Positions 33,865-42,639 of a stretch of DNA of 64,000 bases are shown one piece after another. The position numbers and the translations under genes are program-made. This DNA is from GCA-2683825 sp965662355. Lineage in GTDB: Bacteria; Planctomycetota; UBA1135; GCA-002686595. Position 1 is the stretch's first letter; each line of letters begins with the position of its first letter. Below the pieces are notes generated by a model. The model searched no databases and had not been told where the DNA came from. It saw only the letters and a list, made by a program, of their open reading frames with translations. The stretch is from positions 310,001 to 374,000 of the forward strand of contig CBFIHP010000002.1 of NCBI GenBank assembly GCA_965662355.1, given 5' to 3'.

Positions 33865-35070
33865 ATGAAGACCTCCATCCCCCGCATCACGCTCGGCATC
33901 CACTGGGCACACCTCACGGCGCTCTCCGGCCTCCTTCTTGGGGGCCTGGGGTCGGGTTGCGGCGAGCCGCGGCCGGTTCCCCTTCTGGGGTGCGCGGAGC
34001 CCAGCGTCGATTTTGGGCAGACGTGGGAGGGGACCATCCTGCGCCACACCTTCGAGCTCGAAGTCGGGAACGTGCCCATGCGCATCCTCGACACGGAGAC
34101 CGATTGCGGTTGCACGCTGACACGGATCAAAGAAGCCGACGGTTCGGTCTATCAGCTCGGAGACGAGCTGCAACCGGAAACCTCGCTCTGGATGGACGTC
34201 GAGGTGAACACCCGCTCGAAGCGGGGCCGCGCTCCACGGAACGTGCGGCTGGTCGCGCAGGCTTCGCGCTCGGGATCGGCCCAAGACTCGACCGGAGACT
34301 CGCCCCGAGAGTCCGCGGGCGAGCCTGAGCGGTTGCCGTTCACGGTATGGTCCGACATTCGCCCCTGGCTCGTGGCGGATCCCAATCCCCTGGGGACGCT
34401 CTCGACCATCGAGGGCGAGCCCGCCGAGGCCTCCTTTCGCGTACGTCAGGCCGATGGGCTTGCGTTTCCGCTGGCGCCCTCGCGCAAGGGGCTGCCGCCC
34501 TGGGTGCACGTGACCGCCACGCCCGGCACGGAGGCTGCCACCGAGCATCGGGTCGACGTCCGTTTCGACGAGAGTGCCCCGCGTGGCGTCCGCGGCTATG
34601 GGGTGCTGCTCGAGACGGACGTCGTGAACCCCGACGGCCCGCGGACCGCGGAAGGGGAGCCCGTCTGTTTCTCGCTTCTGCACGGGGTGTCGATCGACGT
34701 GCGCGGGCCCGTGGCGCTGCGTCCGCCGTCCTTGACCTTTGGCGTGATCCGGCCCGGCCAGATCGTGGCCCGAACCGTGCGGCTCGAGAGCCACGACCCG
34801 GCCTTCGAGATGCCTGAACCGCGGGTGCTCCTGGAGCCCTTGAAGCGCGACGAGCCTTTCTATCTGACGGACTGCACCTCGATTCGCACGCGCCCCGCCG
34901 GGAAGAACGCATGGGACGTCGAGGTGACGCTGTCCGAGCTCGACTCCCGGATCCAGGGCAACTTCTTCGCCCGCCTCGTCGTGGAGACCGGGCATCCGAA
35001 GTTACCGAAGCTCGAGGCCAGCCTCATGGGGGTCGCCGTCGGAACGACGCGGATTGGGGGGGGCAGGTGA
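33865..35070 (+). CDS. DUF1573 family lipoprotein
   Basis: A 401-residue lipoprotein (lipobox LGSGC, Cys32) whose mature part opens with a DUF1573 ASH-like beta domain: VDFGQTWEGTILRHTFELEVGN, then DCGCTL with Cys81 and Cys83, the conserved CGC site. A second, less similar beta domain follows with EPVCFSLLHGVSI and FGVIRPGQIVARTVRLES. DUF1573 domains are abundant in planctomycetes and Bacteroidota and are thought to bind proteins or metals; the exact role is unknown. A second DUF1573 lipoprotein follows 164 bp downstream. Confidence 0.85.
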   Translation: MKTSIPRITLGIHWAHLTALSGLLLGGLGSGCGEPRPVPLLGCAEPSVDFGQTWEGTILRHTFELEVGNVPMRILDTETDCGCTLTRIKEADGSVYQLGDELQPETSLWMDVEVNTRSKRGRAPRNVRLVAQASRSGSAQDSTGDSPRESAGEPERLPFTVWSDIRPWLVADPNPLGTLSTIEGEPAEASFRVRQADGLAFPLAPSRKGLPPWVHVTATPGTEAATEHRVDVRFDESAPRGVRGYGVLLETDVVNPDGPRTAEGEPVCFSLLHGVSIDVRGPVALRPPSLTFGVIRPGQIVARTVRLESHDPAFEMPEPRVLLEPLKRDEPFYLTDCTSIRTRPAGKNAWDVEVTLSELDSRIQGNFFARLVVETGHPKLPKLEASLMGVAVGTTRIGGGR

Positions 35071-35234
35071 CCGATCGCCAGGCGCCCCTCGTAACGAACA
35101 ACCGCGGCGCGGCCGCGGAGCATTTCTCGCCTCGGAACGCACAGCCTGTAGACTTGCGCTCCCCTTTCCTCCAACTCGAGCCCAAGGCTCAGCGGCGCCT
35201 CCAAGGACGCTGCGACTTGCGCGGAGCATTCAGC

Positions 35235-36854
35235 ATGTTCACTCGGATTTTTTCTTCCGTCCTTCTCGCTTCCCTGACCCTTCTCTTCGGGTGCGGTACC
35301 GAGGTCTCCGTTACGTACGAAAAGGCCACTCCCGCCGATGGCCACGAGGGCCACGAGGGCCACGAGGGCCACGAGGGCCACGAGGGCCACGACGCGGATG
35401 GCCACACCCACGATGACGGGGCGGAAGGCCATGCCCACGATGCCGACGAAGCCCATGAGGGCAGCCACGCGCCGGCTGCCTCGAAGAGCCAGGTGGTCGA
35501 TCTCGACACCGACACCCTTGGCAGTGGGCCCGATTCTACCGGTTCGGCCGACGACGCCGGGCGTTACTCGACCGGTATCGAACGCAAGGACTTCGGCTTC
35601 GACCTGTCCAAGGTGAAGGTGAAGGGCTCCAAGCTTGCTGCGGCCTCGACCCATACGGCCGACCATGAGCACGAGGAAGGCGAAGGCAACCACGAAGAGG
35701 GCGACAGCCATGCCGGACACGACCATGCAGCGGATGATGACCCTGCTGCGGGTGGTCTGCGCCCCCCCGCCGTCACGAAAGGACGTGTGGCGATGTGGGA
35801 GGACAATCCTCAGGCGCACGACTTTGGCAGCATTCGCCAGGGCGACCTCGGACACCACCGCTTCGATTTCGTTTCCTCCGGTGAGCAAGCCCTGGTCATC
35901 AACACCATCAAGCCCAGCTGCGGCTGCACGAAGGCCGACATCACGCTTCTGAACGAAGACGGGAGCGAACAGAAGTACGCTAAGGGCACCGAGATTCCGG
36001 TCGGCCAGCGCTTCTTTCTCTCCACGGAGATCACCACGGACGGAAAGCCCGCCGGTCCGTTCAATGCCCAGGTTCAGCTGTATGGCAACGATCCTCGGGG
36101 CGCTTTCAGTGTGCGCATGACGGCGGAGATCAAGGCGGTGCTCGAGGTGAAGCCCAGCATGACAGCTTTCCTCGGACGTATCACGACGGCCGAGTCGGCA
36201 GAACAGACGGTCACGATCCGTTCGATCGGCGGCGAGGATTTCAGTCTCCAGCCGAACCCCTCCGGTGTCGTCGAGCCGCTCCAGGTCGAGCTGACTCCGC
36301 TGAACGACGAGGATGGCGACAAGCGCGCCGCCGAATGGGAAGTGAACCTCAAGCTGGGTCCCAACATCCCGGTGGGCATGCGTTACTACCCCGTCATCTT
36401 CGAGTCGGACATCGCGATCCCGCACCCGAAGTTCGCGCCGAAGGACGGCAAGCCGGCGATGTACAAGGTTCAGGTCAACGTTCAGGCCCAGGTCGTCGGC
36501 ATGGTTCACGCCGAGCCGAATTTCGTGAACTTCGGCATTGTGCGACCGAGCACGCCGATCGAGCGCGTGCTACTGCTCGAGGTGCATGACGACTTCAAGT
36601 TGACCAAGGAAATTCCGATCACGATCGTGGGCTACCAGGGCCAGGTGTTCCCCTTCCCCGATGCCTTCGAGACCTCCATCACGCCCAGCGAGGACGGCCG
36701 GACGGCCGAGGTGAAGGTGAACCTGAAGGGCTTGCCCGAAGAGCACGCCGGCTCCTTTGGCGGGATGCTGAACATCAAGATCGGCCACCCCAACATGGAG
36801 GAGCTCCAGGTGCGTTTCTCCGGGGTCGCCCGCCAGGACCTGCGCCGCAAGTAG
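35235..36854 (+). CDS. DUF1573 lipoprotein with His-Glu-Gly repeat
   Basis: A 539-residue lipoprotein (LLFGC, Cys20). Residues 36-80 contain five HEG units, then HDADGHTHDDGAEGHAHDADEAH, and a second His/Glu/Asp-rich stretch is near 139-165. This is a low-complexity, metal-binding-like segment of about 130 residues. From about 190 the DUF1573 domains start (DFGSIRQGDLGHHRFDFV, KPSCGCTK near 229). Two more beta domains follow, one having VNFGIVRPSTPIERVLLLEV. The protein is probably an outer-membrane or periplasmic binder of Zn, Cu or Ni; that is inference. The start is set by the lipobox. A strong terminator follows at 36882. Confidence 0.85.
   Translation: MFTRIFSSVLLASLTLLFGCGTEVSVTYEKATPADGHEGHEGHEGHEGHEGHDADGHTHDDGAEGHAHDADEAHEGSHAPAASKSQVVDLDTDTLGSGPDSTGSADDAGRYSTGIERKDFGFDLSKVKVKGSKLAAASTHTADHEHEEGEGNHEEGDSHAGHDHAADDDPAAGGLRPPAVTKGRVAMWEDNPQAHDFGSIRQGDLGHHRFDFVSSGEQALVINTIKPSCGCTKADITLLNEDGSEQKYAKGTEIPVGQRFFLSTEITTDGKPAGPFNAQVQLYGNDPRGAFSVRMTAEIKAVLEVKPSMTAFLGRITTAESAEQTVTIRSIGGEDFSLQPNPSGVVEPLQVELTPLNDEDGDKRAAEWEVNLKLGPNIPVGMRYYPVIFESDIAIPHPKFAPKDGKPAMYKVQVNVQAQVVGMVHAEPNFVNFGIVRPSTPIERVLLLEVHDDFKLTKEIPITIVGYQGQVFPFPDAFETSITPSEDGRTAEVKVNLKGLPEEHAGSFGGMLNIKIGHPNMEELQVRFSGVARQDLRRK
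35340..35390 (+). repeat. 9-bp tandem repeat encoding HEG units
   Basis: The unit ggccacgag is repeated five times without change plus a partial sixth. It encodes the His-Glu-Gly tract of the DUF1573 lipoprotein. Perfect identity suggests recent expansion and possible length variation by slippage. Confidence 0.9.
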
Positions 36855-36881
36855 GACCGAATCCTCTGATCAGAGACCGCT

Positions 36882-36919
36882 CCGGCCGCGCAGCTCTCCG
36901 CTGCGTGGCCGGTTTTCGT
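36882..36919 (+). terminator. Intrinsic terminator after the DUF1573 lipoprotein
   Basis: CCGGCCGCGCAGC (36882-36894) pairs with GCTGCGTGGCCGG (36900-36912) over 13 positions with one G-T pair and a 5-base loop, then TTTTCGTTT. It separates the DUF1573 pair from the pilus motor cluster. Confidence 0.85.
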
Positions 36920-37022
36920 TTGCCAAAAAGCCTGCCGAGGGGCCGTTGCCCGTCCGCATCGGGTCAGTTCTTGGGAAAAGCTACGAAACCTCTCCGGGCA
37001 TCGACGGTAGTCTGACCGCGTC

Positions 37023-38675
37023 GTGACCCAATCCTTGGGGGAGTTGTTGACCGCGACCGGCTTGGTGTCGGAAGCGGAATTGAGAGAAGGCCTCGCTCAC
37101 CAGCGCAATCGTGGCGTTGGGATCGGCGAGGCTCTGGTGCAATTGGGCCATATCGACGAGGCGGCTCTCACCCGGGTCGTCGCCAAGCAAAAGGGCATGC
37201 CCTTCGTGGATCTCGGCAAGGGCCGCATCCCCGATGCGGTGCTCGAGCGGGTGCCCACCGAGGTCGCGGTCGAGCAGAGGCTGGTGCCGATCAAGCAGAC
37301 GGAGGATCGCCTGATCGTCGCCATCGATGACCCTCTTAAGCGCATCGTCGCCGACCAGCTCTCGTTTCTCTTAGGCTGCGACGTCGTCTGTGCCCTGGCG
37401 GCACCGGGTGCTTTGCGCGCTGCGCTCCTGAAGTACTACGGCGAGACCTCGGAGGACACGGTCGCGGCCTCGATGAAGGCGGACGAAGGCGATCAATCCG
37501 ATGCGCCCATCATTCGGCTCGTCACGCGCATGTTCCAGGATGCCTTGAAGGAACGAGCCTCCGACATCCACGTCGAGCCCATGGGGGGGTCGCTGCGGAT
37601 TCGCTACCGCGTGGATGGCGTCCTGCGCACCGTCGCCAATCACCCCCCGCATCTCTCGGCGCCCCTGACCAGTCGCCTCAAGGTCATGGGGCAGATGGAC
37701 ATCGCTGAAAAGCGCAAACCCCAGGATGGCCGGATCGGGATGCAGCTGGACGGACGCGATATCGACGTGCGGGCTTCGGTTCTGCCCTCGAACAACGGCG
37801 AGTCGCTCGTGCTGCGGCTCCTCGACCGTTCGGCGAACTTGCTTTCGCTGCGCGACCTGGGCTTCGAGGACGACGATTACAGCTGGTTCCGGCGCCTGAT
37901 CAAGCGACCCCACGGGATCATTCTCGTGACAGGGCCCACGGGCTCGGGCAAAACGACCACCCTGTATGCGGCGCTCGCGGAGCTGAACCGTCCCGACGTG
38001 AAGATCCTGACTGCCGAGGATCCGGTCGAATATCACATCCCCGGTATCAACCAGGTGCAGGTCAACACGCGCGTGGGCTTGAGCTTCTCGCGCATCTTGA
38101 AGGCCATGCTGCGCTCGGCGCCCAATATCATCCTGGTGGGGGAGATCCGTGACTTCGAAACCGCCGAGGTCGCGACCCAGGCAGCGCTCACGGGACACCT
38201 GGTCTTCTCGACCTTGCACACCAACGACGCCGCCAGCGCGATCACGCGTCTTGTCGACATGGGAATCCCGCCGTTTCTCGTCTCGAGCGCCGTGCAGGGC
38301 GTCGTTGCGCAGCGACTCGTGCGCCGACTGTGCTCCGAGTGTTCGGAGGAGTACGAGCCCGATGAGTCGGAGTTTCGCTTCATCGGACTCGACCCCGCGA
38401 CCATGGCTGGCAAGACCATGCGTCGGGCGCGCGGTTGCCGGGCCTGTGGCGGAGGCGGTTACCACGGTCGACTCGGTTTGTTCGAGTTGCTCGAGCTGGA
38501 CAGCGACCTGCGCGATGCCATTTTCCGCAAGGACAGCCTCGAGGCCATCAAGTCCCAAGCCCTGGCCACGGGCCGTCTGCAGGAGCTCACCATCGCCGGT
38601 GCGCGCAAGGTTCTCGCCGGCCAGACGAGCATCCAGGAAATCATGCGTGTGACCCGCAGCGCCGAGAAGACATAG
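37023..38675 (+). CDS. PilB/GspE-type secretion ATPase (first copy)
   Basis: A 550-residue T2SS/T4P assembly ATPase. An N-terminal MshEN-like domain (about 1-140: LGELLTATGLVSEAELREGLAHQ) is of the kind that can bind c-di-GMP. Next come the N2 domain with ERASDIHVEP and RIRYRVDGVLR, Walker A GPTGSGKTTT near residue 304, the Asp box LTAEDPVEY, Walker B VGEIRDFETAE and the His box LHTNDAASAI. The zinc site is RRLCSECSEEYEPDE with CRACGG. It probably powers pilus extension. The start is a GTG without a clear ribosome site. It is the first gene after a terminator. Confidence 0.93.
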   Translation: MTQSLGELLTATGLVSEAELREGLAHQRNRGVGIGEALVQLGHIDEAALTRVVAKQKGMPFVDLGKGRIPDAVLERVPTEVAVEQRLVPIKQTEDRLIVAIDDPLKRIVADQLSFLLGCDVVCALAAPGALRAALLKYYGETSEDTVAASMKADEGDQSDAPIIRLVTRMFQDALKERASDIHVEPMGGSLRIRYRVDGVLRTVANHPPHLSAPLTSRLKVMGQMDIAEKRKPQDGRIGMQLDGRDIDVRASVLPSNNGESLVLRLLDRSANLLSLRDLGFEDDDYSWFRRLIKRPHGIILVTGPTGSGKTTTLYAALAELNRPDVKILTAEDPVEYHIPGINQVQVNTRVGLSFSRILKAMLRSAPNIILVGEIRDFETAEVATQAALTGHLVFSTLHTNDAASAITRLVDMGIPPFLVSSAVQGVVAQRLVRRLCSECSEEYEPDESEFRFIGLDPATMAGKTMRRARGCRACGGGGYHGRLGLFELLELDSDLRDAIFRKDSLEAIKSQALATGRLQELTIAGARKVLAGQTSIQEIMRVTRSAEKT

Positions 38676-38734
38676 CTAACAGACTGGCCTGGACCACCCT
38701 CTCCCCAAGACAAGCAGAGACAAGAAGACCACGG

Positions 38735-39784
38735 ATGCGCGTTCACGACCTGATGACCCTCGCGATCGAGCGAAAAGCATCGGACCTCCACCTGAATCCC
38801 GGGCGACCGCCCGTGATGCGGTTGGAGGGTGGGCTGCATTCGATCGATGAGGCTCCGCTGGACGACGCGGCGACCGAGGCCTTGTGTCGCGAGCTCTGCA
38901 GCGATGCGCAATGGCAGGCCGTGGCCGACATTGGCACCGTCGACTTCGGCCTCGCCCATGAGTCGGGCAACCGTTTTCGCGTCAGCGTGATGCGCCAGCG
39001 CGGGCGCTTCTCGTCGGTGCTGCGTCTGATCCCCTCGAAGATGCTCAGTTTCGAGGAGATCGGCCTGCCCCCCGCGTGTGTCGAGATCCTGCGCCGGCCG
39101 CGCGGGCTCGTCTTGGTTACTGGCCCCACCGGTTCGGGAAAGACGACGACCCTGGCCTCGATGATCGATTGGATCAACGAGAACCAAAGCCGCCACGTCG
39201 TCACCATCGAGGATCCGATCGAGTACTACCACGGGCACAAGCAGGGGCTCGTCACGCAGCGCGAGATCGGCGACGACGTGCCGAACTTCCCGGAGGCCAT
39301 GCGCCGGGTCTTGCGCCAGGATCCCGACGTGATCCTCCTGGGGGAGATGCGCGATCTCGAGACGATCTCGGCTGCGATCACCGCGGCCGAGACCGGCCAC
39401 CTGGTCTTCGGCACGCTGCACACCACAGGCAGTGCGCGCACCATGGATCGCATCATCGACGCCTTCCCCGCGCACCAGCAAGATCAGATCCGTGCCCAGC
39501 TCTCGGTTTCCATCGTCGCGGTCATCTCGCAGCTCCTGCTGCCACGCAAGGGCGGCGCCGGGCGTGTGGCTGCCTTCGAGGTCATGTTGATGAACCCGGC
39601 CATCGGAAACCTGATCCGCAAAGGCGAGAGTCACAAGATTCAATCGACCATCCAGACCTCGAGGCGGTTCGGGATGGTCACCCTCGACGACTACCTGCTC
39701 GATCTCGTCCAGAAGGATCTCCTGGAACCCAACGTCGCCCTCGATGCCGCCCAGGACCGTGCCGACCTCGAGGCGAGGATCTGA
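38735..39784 (+). CDS. pilT: PilT-type retraction ATPase
   Basis: A 349-residue ATPase of the PilT group. The short N-terminal domain carries SDLHLNPGRPPVMRLEG; Walker A GPTGSGKTTT is near residues 130-138; the Asp box is VTIEDPIEYYH; Walker B is ILLGEMRDLETI, the GEMRDLETI form typical of PilT; the His box is GTLHTTGSARTMDRIID. It lacks the MshEN domain and zinc site of the PilB proteins. It drives twitching-type pilus retraction in relatives. Its stop overlaps the next gene as TGATG. Confidence 0.92.
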   Translation: MRVHDLMTLAIERKASDLHLNPGRPPVMRLEGGLHSIDEAPLDDAATEALCRELCSDAQWQAVADIGTVDFGLAHESGNRFRVSVMRQRGRFSSVLRLIPSKMLSFEEIGLPPACVEILRRPRGLVLVTGPTGSGKTTTLASMIDWINENQSRHVVTIEDPIEYYHGHKQGLVTQREIGDDVPNFPEAMRRVLRQDPDVILLGEMRDLETISAAITAAETGHLVFGTLHTTGSARTMDRIIDAFPAHQQDQIRAQLSVSIVAVISQLLLPRKGGAGRVAAFEVMLMNPAIGNLIRKGESHKIQSTIQTSRRFGMVTLDDYLLDLVQKDLLEPNVALDAAQDRADLEARI

Positions 39785-41457
39785 TGGCCGCAGCGCGCAA
39801 GCTGATCGGACAGATCCTCAAGAGCCGGGGCGCCGTTCGTGAAGGTCAGATCCAGGAAGCCCTTTCCGAGCAACGCAAGCTCGGTGGGTTGATCGGACAG
39901 CACCTCGTCAGCCTCGGACATTGCACCGACACGGACGTCGCCATCGGCCTGGCCGAACAGGCGGGGCTCTCCGCGGTCGATCTCGCGCGCGTGACTCCAA
40001 CACAGGAAGCGCTCGAGCTGGTCGATGGGGCCACGGCCCACGCGTATTCGGTTTTGCCGCTGGCGGTGCAAGATGGGCGGCTGAAGGTGGCCATCTCCGA
40101 TCCCTTGAACACGGCGGTGCTCGAAGACTTGCACTTCACCACCGGTATGGAAATCGAAGGGGCCATCGCCGACGCCAAGTCGATCGATGAGAAGGTCAAA
40201 GAGTTCTACGGCGAAGAGGAATCGCTGTCCGATGCGATCGCCGCGGCCGCGCGCCAGTCCGAAGGAGGCGACGTCGAGTCCGCCGCCCAGAGTGCGCCGG
40301 TCGTGCGGCTCCTGAACTCGATTCTCCACCGCGCCGTCGCCGACCGTGCCAGCGACGTGCACTTCGAGGTCTTTCCCGAGGAGCTGCGTATCCGCTACCG
40401 GGTCGATGGCTCGTTATACGAGATCGAATCGCCCCCGGCCCACCTGGCGGCTCCCCTGATCTCGCGCATCAAGGTCATGAGCGACCTGGACATCGCGGAG
40501 AACAAGATGCCCCAGGACGGGCGCATCTCGCTGTCCATCGGTGGGCGGCCGGTCGATCTGCGGGTGGCCACGATGCCCGGCATCTCCGGCGAGGGGTGTG
40601 TTCTTCGAGTCCTGGATCGTTCCGCGGTCAGTCTCGATCTCGAAGCTCTGGGGCTACAGCCGCCGGAGATCGAGGCCCTCGAGGCCTTGACGCGCCTGCC
40701 CCATGGAATCGTGCTCGTGACCGGACCGACGGGTTCCGGCAAGACGACCACCCTGTATTCGATGCTCAGCAAGGCGAACGAGCCCTCGGTCAAGATCATT
40801 ACGGTCGAGGATCCGGTCGAATATGACATCGAGGGCATCATCCAGGTTCCGATCAACGAGGATATCGGCGTGACCTACCCAGCGGTCCTGCGCACGGTGC
40901 TGCGGCAGGACCCCGACAAGATTCTCGTCGGCGAGATCCGCGATGCCGAAACGGCCCAGGTCGCCGTCGAGGCCAGTCTCACCGGGCACACCGTACTCGC
41001 CACCGTGCACACGAACGATGCACCCAGCGCGATCACGCGACTTGTCGACCTCGGACTCGAGCCCTTCCTTATTACCGCCACCCTCGAGGCGGTCGTGGCC
41101 CAGCGGCTCGTCCGTCGCGTTTGCCCCGACTGCCGCGCCACCTTCGAGCCCGACGAGGATCTCCTGCGCGAGCTCGGGCCGGATGCCGATCGGGTGCGCG
41201 GAGCTACGCTCGCCTACGGCAAGGGTTGTGACAACTGCTTTCATACGGGCTACCGGGGCCGTACGGTCATCCTTGAGATCATGCATGTCGACGATGCTGT
41301 GCGCAGCGCTGTGCTAGCGAATGCCTCGACCGCGGAGGTGCGGCGGCACGCCTGCGCGGGGGGCATGACCGTTTTGCGCGAAAGCGGCCTGGCCCGTGTC
41401 CTTGCGGGTGTCACCACCCTGGAGGAAGTGCTACGCGAGACGATGGGGACCTGGTAG
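39784..41457 (+). CDS. PilB/GspE-type secretion ATPase (second copy)
   Basis: A 557-residue ATPase with the same domain order as the first copy: MshEN-like N terminus (IGQILKSRGAVREGQIQEALSEQ), N2 domain (DRASDVHFEVFPEELRIRYRVDG), Walker A GPTGSGKTTT near residue 315, Asp box ITVEDPVEY, VGEIRDAETAQ, HTNDAPSAITR and a zinc site RRVCPDCR with CDNC. Copies one and two are clearly diverged, so they may serve different machines or form mixed hexamers. PilC follows 39 bp later. Confidence 0.93.
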   Translation: MAAARKLIGQILKSRGAVREGQIQEALSEQRKLGGLIGQHLVSLGHCTDTDVAIGLAEQAGLSAVDLARVTPTQEALELVDGATAHAYSVLPLAVQDGRLKVAISDPLNTAVLEDLHFTTGMEIEGAIADAKSIDEKVKEFYGEEESLSDAIAAAARQSEGGDVESAAQSAPVVRLLNSILHRAVADRASDVHFEVFPEELRIRYRVDGSLYEIESPPAHLAAPLISRIKVMSDLDIAENKMPQDGRISLSIGGRPVDLRVATMPGISGEGCVLRVLDRSAVSLDLEALGLQPPEIEALEALTRLPHGIVLVTGPTGSGKTTTLYSMLSKANEPSVKIITVEDPVEYDIEGIIQVPINEDIGVTYPAVLRTVLRQDPDKILVGEIRDAETAQVAVEASLTGHTVLATVHTNDAPSAITRLVDLGLEPFLITATLEAVVAQRLVRRVCPDCRATFEPDEDLLRELGPDADRVRGATLAYGKGCDNCFHTGYRGRTVILEIMHVDDAVRSAVLANASTAEVRRHACAGGMTVLRESGLARVLAGVTTLEEVLRETMGTW

Positions 41458-41496
41458 TCACGAGAGTCCGGAGAGGTGGCAGAGTAGAGTAGATCC

Positions 41497-42639
41497 ATGG
41501 CCAAGAAACTTCAGCGACGCGTCGTGCGTCCCACCGGGCAGGAAGCGAAGGCGAGCGGGGCTCCCCGGGCGGGCGGCAAGCCGCGCGGGTCCAGGCGCAT
41601 TTCCGATCGCACGGTGACGGACTTCACGGTTCAACTGGCCACGCTCTCCTCTGCCGGTATCCCGATGGTGCGCGCCCTGACCGTGCTTCACGGGCAGACC
41701 CGGCCGGGGCCGTTCAAGGACGTGCTCGCCGAGCTGGTCGAAGACGTTTCCAGCGGTACGCCGCTTTCGGAGGCCATGGGCAAGCACGAGCGCGTCTTCG
41801 ACGGGCTGTACTCCTCGATGGTATACGCCGGCGAGGCTGGCGGTGTGCTCGACCAGATCCTTGAACGCCTGGCGAGCTATCGCGAGCGCATCGGTGCTAT
41901 CCGTGGCAAGGTTACCAGTGCGATGGTCTATCCACTGGTGATCATCATCGTGGCCATCACCGTGGTGTCTCTCGTCATCGCCCTGGTCATTCCTCGTTTT
42001 CGTACGATTTTCGATTCGTTCGGCATCGATATGCCGCCCGTGACCCAGCTGCTGCTCGATGTCAGCGGCTTCACGGTTACCTACTGGTATGCGGTCTTCG
42101 GGACGCCTGTGTTGGCTTTGCTTCTGCACGGGCTTTTCATGCGGCGCGGTGGGGCTTATCGGTACAGGATGCACAAGCTGCTCCTGTCGCTGCCGCTCCT
42201 CGGCATCCTCCTCAAGCAGGGCCTGATCGCGGCCTTTGCCCGCACCTTCGGCACGCTGCTCCAGGCGGGGGTTCCCCACCTCGATGCACTCTCGATCGTG
42301 CGGGATACCTCGACGAACGAGGTCATCATCGATGGCGTCGAAAACATCCGCCGGGTCGTACGCGAGGGCGAGGGCATCGCCCGTCCCATGGAGGAGACCG
42401 GTGCCTTCGACGATCTGGTCTGCAACATGGTCGATGTCGGCGAGCAGACCGGTGAACTCGATGGGATGCTACTGCGCGTTGCCAACGCCTATGAGACCAA
42501 GGTGGATCGCGACATCGACACTTTCTTCAAAGTGATCGAACCGATCCTCCTGATCCTCGTCGCCGTTTTCGTCGGCTTCATCGTCGTGGCGCTGTTCTTG
42601 CCGCTGATGAAGATCATGAGTTCGCTGAATCAGCCTTGA
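41497..42639 (+). CDS. pilC: PilC/GspF-type inner-membrane platform protein
   Basis: A 380-residue T2SS F family protein with two T2SSF helical repeats: VQLATLSSAGIPMVRALTVLHGQ near residue 45 and FARTFGTLLQAGVPHLDALSIV near 248. Three membrane helices are at about 147-168, 195-215 and 350-375. The basic N-terminal tail (MAKKLQRRVVRPTGQ) is usual. It forms the platform on which the PilB and PilT ATPases act. The stop overlaps the next start as TTGA. Confidence 0.93.
   Translation: MAKKLQRRVVRPTGQEAKASGAPRAGGKPRGSRRISDRTVTDFTVQLATLSSAGIPMVRALTVLHGQTRPGPFKDVLAELVEDVSSGTPLSEAMGKHERVFDGLYSSMVYAGEAGGVLDQILERLASYRERIGAIRGKVTSAMVYPLVIIIVAITVVSLVIALVIPRFRTIFDSFGIDMPPVTQLLLDVSGFTVTYWYAVFGTPVLALLLHGLFMRRGGAYRYRMHKLLLSLPLLGILLKQGLIAAFARTFGTLLQAGVPHLDALSIVRDTSTNEVIIDGVENIRRVVREGEGIARPMEETGAFDDLVCNMVDVGEQTGELDGMLLRVANAYETKVDRDIDTFFKVIEPILLILVAVFVGFIVVALFLPLMKIMSSLNQP

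Noticed and set aside
35340..35390. Short tandem repeat considered as a CRISPR array
   Set aside because: Units of 9 bp without spacers that keep the reading frame; it is a coding repeat.
34860..36509. Minus-strand open frame opposite the DUF1573 lipoproteins
   Set aside because: It spans two genes and the gap between them, with repeats such as ALVALVALV that are the antisense of the HEG tract.
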